From: Hyphochytrium catenoides
Lineage: Eukaryota > Sar > Hyphochytriomycetes > Hyphochytriales > Hyphochytriaceae
NCBI GenBank assembly: GCA_900088475.1
Contig: FLMG01002770.1
Location: 1-22,725, forward strand
DNA length: 22,725 nucleotides
Direction: 5' to 3'
Position numbers and translations under genes: made by a program. Shown here one piece after another: positions 19,943 through 22,725 of the stretch. The notes below the pieces were generated by a model. The model searched no databases. It was not told the origin of the DNA and was given only the letters and a program-made list of their open reading frames with translations. The first letter of the stretch is position 1. Every line of letters starts with the position of its first letter.

Positions 19943-21318
19943 GAGTCCCTCTCACGACAGCACTAACATAGAGGCCACACCGTCTCCTTGTCACTGCTCA
20001 CAGAGACCCAAAGACGGGAAGAACGGGCGATAGCCAGCCTTGTGGAGGCTTAACGAGCTTGAAGGACACTGCTGTCTTAGCTCGATCAGCAAGCACAGCA
20101 GGCCTCGGACGAAGCTTTTCTGACATCTGGTGCCCACAGGTCAGACAAAAAAATCACAAAATATCGCACAGTGAGAATCTTAGTACTATTTCGCATCCAG
20201 GATACCTATGATTAGGAATATAACTCTTATACATCTGCATTCCTAATCTGAAGAGACTTTCATGCGTTGTAGGAGAAAATGGAGGTATTCTATTCCAAAC
20301 GGATGTTAAGCCATATAGCGATTTAGAATTCCGCCACCTTGAGCGGCAGTGATGGATGGATGCATTGAATGGCTTCAGAGGGCAAGCAAGCTTTCTTCTG
20401 GCCCTTCAGCAGGCTTCGGATGCAACGCATCGGGAGCTCTCAGACTTCGTTCCTGAAGTGCCTGGGCATTTGAAAGCTTAGGACGGGAGCGTCAAAGCCC
20501 TCAGGCCCCCGGGATCAGCATCGGTAAAGCTCCCAGGCGTCAGACGTGAAGGGTCGGGCCCTTCAGGGTTTGAGCCATAGCGTCAGGACTCTCAGGCTGC
20601 AAACGACATCGTCAAAACCTTCAGGCTTTAGATGGGAAGCTTCAAGGTGCTCAGTGTTTCAAATTGTCAAACCGTCCGGCTTCAGCTACACTCGATAAGA
20701 GCTGGTAGCGCCTGGACGCGTGTAGCTCTTTGCATTTCCATCGCTTGTGCTTGCTATTCGCTGAACTCTCAGCTGTTGGGTCGCTTCTGCTCCTCCGTGG
20801 CCTTTCTGCTCCGCTCCCATGTTGGGCATAAGGCTTCATTCCCTTCCTGCCTGTTAAGAGGATAAGGTTTTGATTGTCTGGCACCCGTAGGGATGGTGCC
20901 ACCTATTAAGGGCACCGCTATATTTTTTAGTGGGGATTGGTCGCTGGCACTACTTGATATATTGACTCCTTAGCCATTAGTCTCGGCTACTTGCAATTGT
21001 TGGAAGGCTCTTGGATATCCCTTAGGGCTGGCGATCAAGTGAGGCAGGGCGTAAGCGTCGATGGAATGAAGAGTTGAGAGCTAGGGCATTGTAGTCAAGA
21101 CACCTAGAGCTCTGTGACTAGCTAACTTGGCTTTCTTTGGAGGCGGCGAACAAACGACACGAGGTTTCTTATTGAAAAGCAAGATGCTCATCCATTCTTA
21201 TTAATGTATGACCAGCCTTTCTAAATAGTGGTGTCTGGCGCTACCACCTAAGCAGCACACAGACTTCTTCATTGACGGCATCAGCCAATGCGAGCGCCAG
21301 CAATGGAACCGCGCAATC
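19943..21318. other. Spacer between the importin and IF-2 genes
   Basis: No gene is supported. It holds the presumed promoter and leader of the importin gene (from 19943 rightwards), a 10-bp inverted repeat with a 19-nt loop (gattaggaat at 20210-20219, attcctaatc at 20239-20248), the degenerate minisatellite at 20405-20690, and the 3' flank of the IF-2 gene. No conserved protein segment, tRNA or rRNA was recognised. Confidence 0.55.
20405..20690. repeat. Degenerate minisatellite, period about 30 bp
   Basis: The motif tcaggc or a close variant recurs at about 20440, 20501, 20532, 20563, 20592, 20621 and 20651, giving spacings of 29-31 bp apart from one longer gap of two units. Between the marks, units share pieces such as gacgggagcgtcaaagcc, acgacatcgtcaaaac and ggatcagcatcggtaaag. 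About nine diverged units can be traced. The sequence is GC-richer than its flanks. No gene is encoded; it is probably an old tandem array. Confidence 0.7.
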
Positions 21319-22725
21319 TTAAGAGTACATTTCTTCCTGGTTAGCCCAGCTGGATGAGTTGTGGTAGTATCTTTCTTCAGGGAGCTTCCGCCTAATAACT
21401 TTGACTTCATAGCACTCAATGATGTCCCCTTGGCGATAGTCCACATAATCGTTGAGGTGAATGCCGCATTCGTGTCCCTTCTTAACCTCAGGGACCATCT
21501 CCTTGAAGTGCCTCAAGGAGGTGGCGCCGTCGCACTCATAGATTACGTCGCCGTTGCGGATCACCCTGAATTTCGAACCCTTTTTGACGGAGCCGTGCTC
21601 TACTTTGCAGCCTGCAATTGTATGGGTCTGGCGCCTCTTGGCATTGATTTTGAAAAGCTGACCGTGCGGCAAAGTTAGTGTCAAAAAAGGGCAGGAACAT
21701 AGGAAGCATCCCGGGAGTAGGAGGTTGAGACTGAGTCATTTCATCTGAGAAGCAAAGAAAGCATTGATAGACTCTTAATAAGCAGAGCAGTAAGCGGCAG
21801 GAGCACACCGAGTGTACTCTTACCTCTTGAACCTTGGCCCTGCCAAGAATGTTGACCTCCATCGCTGTTGGGAGATTGTCGCTGAGCACCTCCCTGATGT
21901 CCTCCATCACCCGATATATCACGTCATGGCAACGGATCTGGACACCATCATTCCTAGAAGAGCCGAAGAACGCAGAACAAGATTAGGGTCACTACGCACA
22001 TGTCGCGACAGCGCAAGACTACAAAGAAACGTAATCATCTAAGAAGACCCAGGACTCAGACGCTTAACCTTTCTTATTGAAGTCGAATGAAGGTCAAGAG
22101 AGCCAGGTGGAGTTCGTTACGTGGGCACACGTACAAATGCGAAGACGAGGAGAAGGGCAGAAATGGTAGAAAAGGAATTTATCCTACCGCGCCAATCGGA
22201 GCACATCGGCAGGAGCCTCCACGTTGAGACCAAAGATGGTTGCACCGGCCAACTGGGCGAGCTCTATGTCTGAGGAGGTGATAGCACCGATTCCTACGAA
22301 TCGAATAGATTATTGGCGAGCCTTGATCTGTTCTCTTTCATTCCATCTTCTTCCCTCAGGTGACACCCTTCTTCTAACGCCGCGAATGTCCTTTGTCTAG
22401 GATACTGCGATTATACCATGACTTCTTATTCAACGGAACAACTAGAGCAAGTACTCCGCATCCCATTTCCCTTCCATGAGTCTTCAATTGTGTCACTCAT
22501 GGAGACAATGCCTTGTTCCCTGTCTGGGCTCTCACTACGTTACCCTTCGTTCTGTTCAAGTCCATAGTCTTATGCCGTCCCCAAACATACCTGTTTTGAT
22601 CACCTTGAGCTTCACTTCGTCGTCTGGTATGTACTGCAACTCTGCCTCGATTGCCGACAGAGCTCCCTTAACTTCGGCTTTCACTATGGCAGGGACAGGT
22701 TTAGGGCCAGATACTTGTGTGTCAT
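21319..22725 (-). CDS. Organellar translation initiation factor IF-2 (3' part)
   Basis: Four minus-strand exons are visible: 22725-22591 (continuing off the window), 22293-22188, 21953-21824 and 21657-21319, together 235 codons plus TAA with consistent phases. They cover the last two domains of bacterial-type IF-2. Domain III is seen as VPAIVKAEVKGALSAIEAEL, then DDEVKLKVIKTGIGAITSSD and ATIFGLNVEAPADV, matching the bacterial pattern in which the I-I-K-A-D-V-Q-G motif is followed by GVGGITE and GFNV. The linker and domain IV follow: HDVIYRVMEDIREVLSDNLP, NILGRAKVQE, then IAGCKVEHGSVKKGSKFRVI, SLRHFKEMVPEVKKGHECGI and YRQGDIIECYEVK. Domain IV binds the formyl-methionyl end of initiator tRNA. 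The GTPase domain and any targeting peptide are outside the window, so mitochondrial against plastid location cannot be decided; a mitochondrial factor is the simpler assumption. The C-terminus has a tail of about 17 residues beyond the usual end. Confidence 0.92.

Noticed and set aside
1-22725. tRNA, rRNA, CRISPR, operon or phage features
   Set aside because: No cloverleaf with a GTTCRAATC arm, no regularly spaced direct repeats with unique spacers, and no bacterial gene layout were seen. The spliced genes show a eukaryotic nuclear origin.

Overview
The window is nuclear DNA of a eukaryote, probably a unicellular or other compact-genome lineage. Genes are broken by short GT-AG introns (about 64-320 nt, one of about 460), the proteins include a karyopherin (importin-11 family) and an organellar IF-2, and there are dinucleotide microsatellites but no operon structure or ribosome-binding sites. 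TAA, TAG and TGA are all used as ordinary stops. I cannot assign a species or phylum from the sequence alone.

Left part (1-11118): a local family of paralogous double-domain GNAT acetyltransferase-like genes. The tail of copy 1 (1-195), copy 2 (1631-2941) and copy 3 (4616-5977) lie on the plus strand. Copy 4 (8617-7246) lies on the minus strand. A decayed copy 5 lies at about 10436-10955 on the plus strand. Copies 2-4 share an acidic N-terminal leader, one intron at the same codon, a C-terminal GNAT domain with an R-x-x-G-x-A acetyl-CoA loop, and a C-terminal tail ending [N/A]PEDVVD or similar.

Middle (6130-15255): an ankyrin-repeat gene of about 12 exons (12057-15255, plus) with a candidate N-myristoylation start. 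A partial decayed copy of its ankyrin exons lies at about 6790-6130 on the minus strand, just downstream of GNAT copy 4. The order GNAT then ankyrin therefore occurs twice in opposite orientation. One arm keeps the GNAT and has lost the ankyrin gene; the other keeps the ankyrin gene and has lost the GNAT. Between the arms are mostly unassigned sequence and a short minus-strand exon-like stretch resembling part of a fibronectin type III domain (9246-8908).

Right part: an eight-exon importin-11/Kap120-like gene on the minus strand (19942-15421, 1018 codons after splicing) is convergent with the ankyrin gene. A non-coding spacer follows with a degenerate minisatellite of about 30 bp period (20405-20690). 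Last is the 3' part of an organellar translation initiation factor IF-2 gene on the minus strand (22725-21319), whose 5' end is outside the window. The housekeeping genes (importin, IF-2) have no evident functional link to the GNAT/ankyrin block, which looks like a locally duplicating accessory region. All splice sites were placed by eye from reading frame, paralogue comparison and family knowledge.
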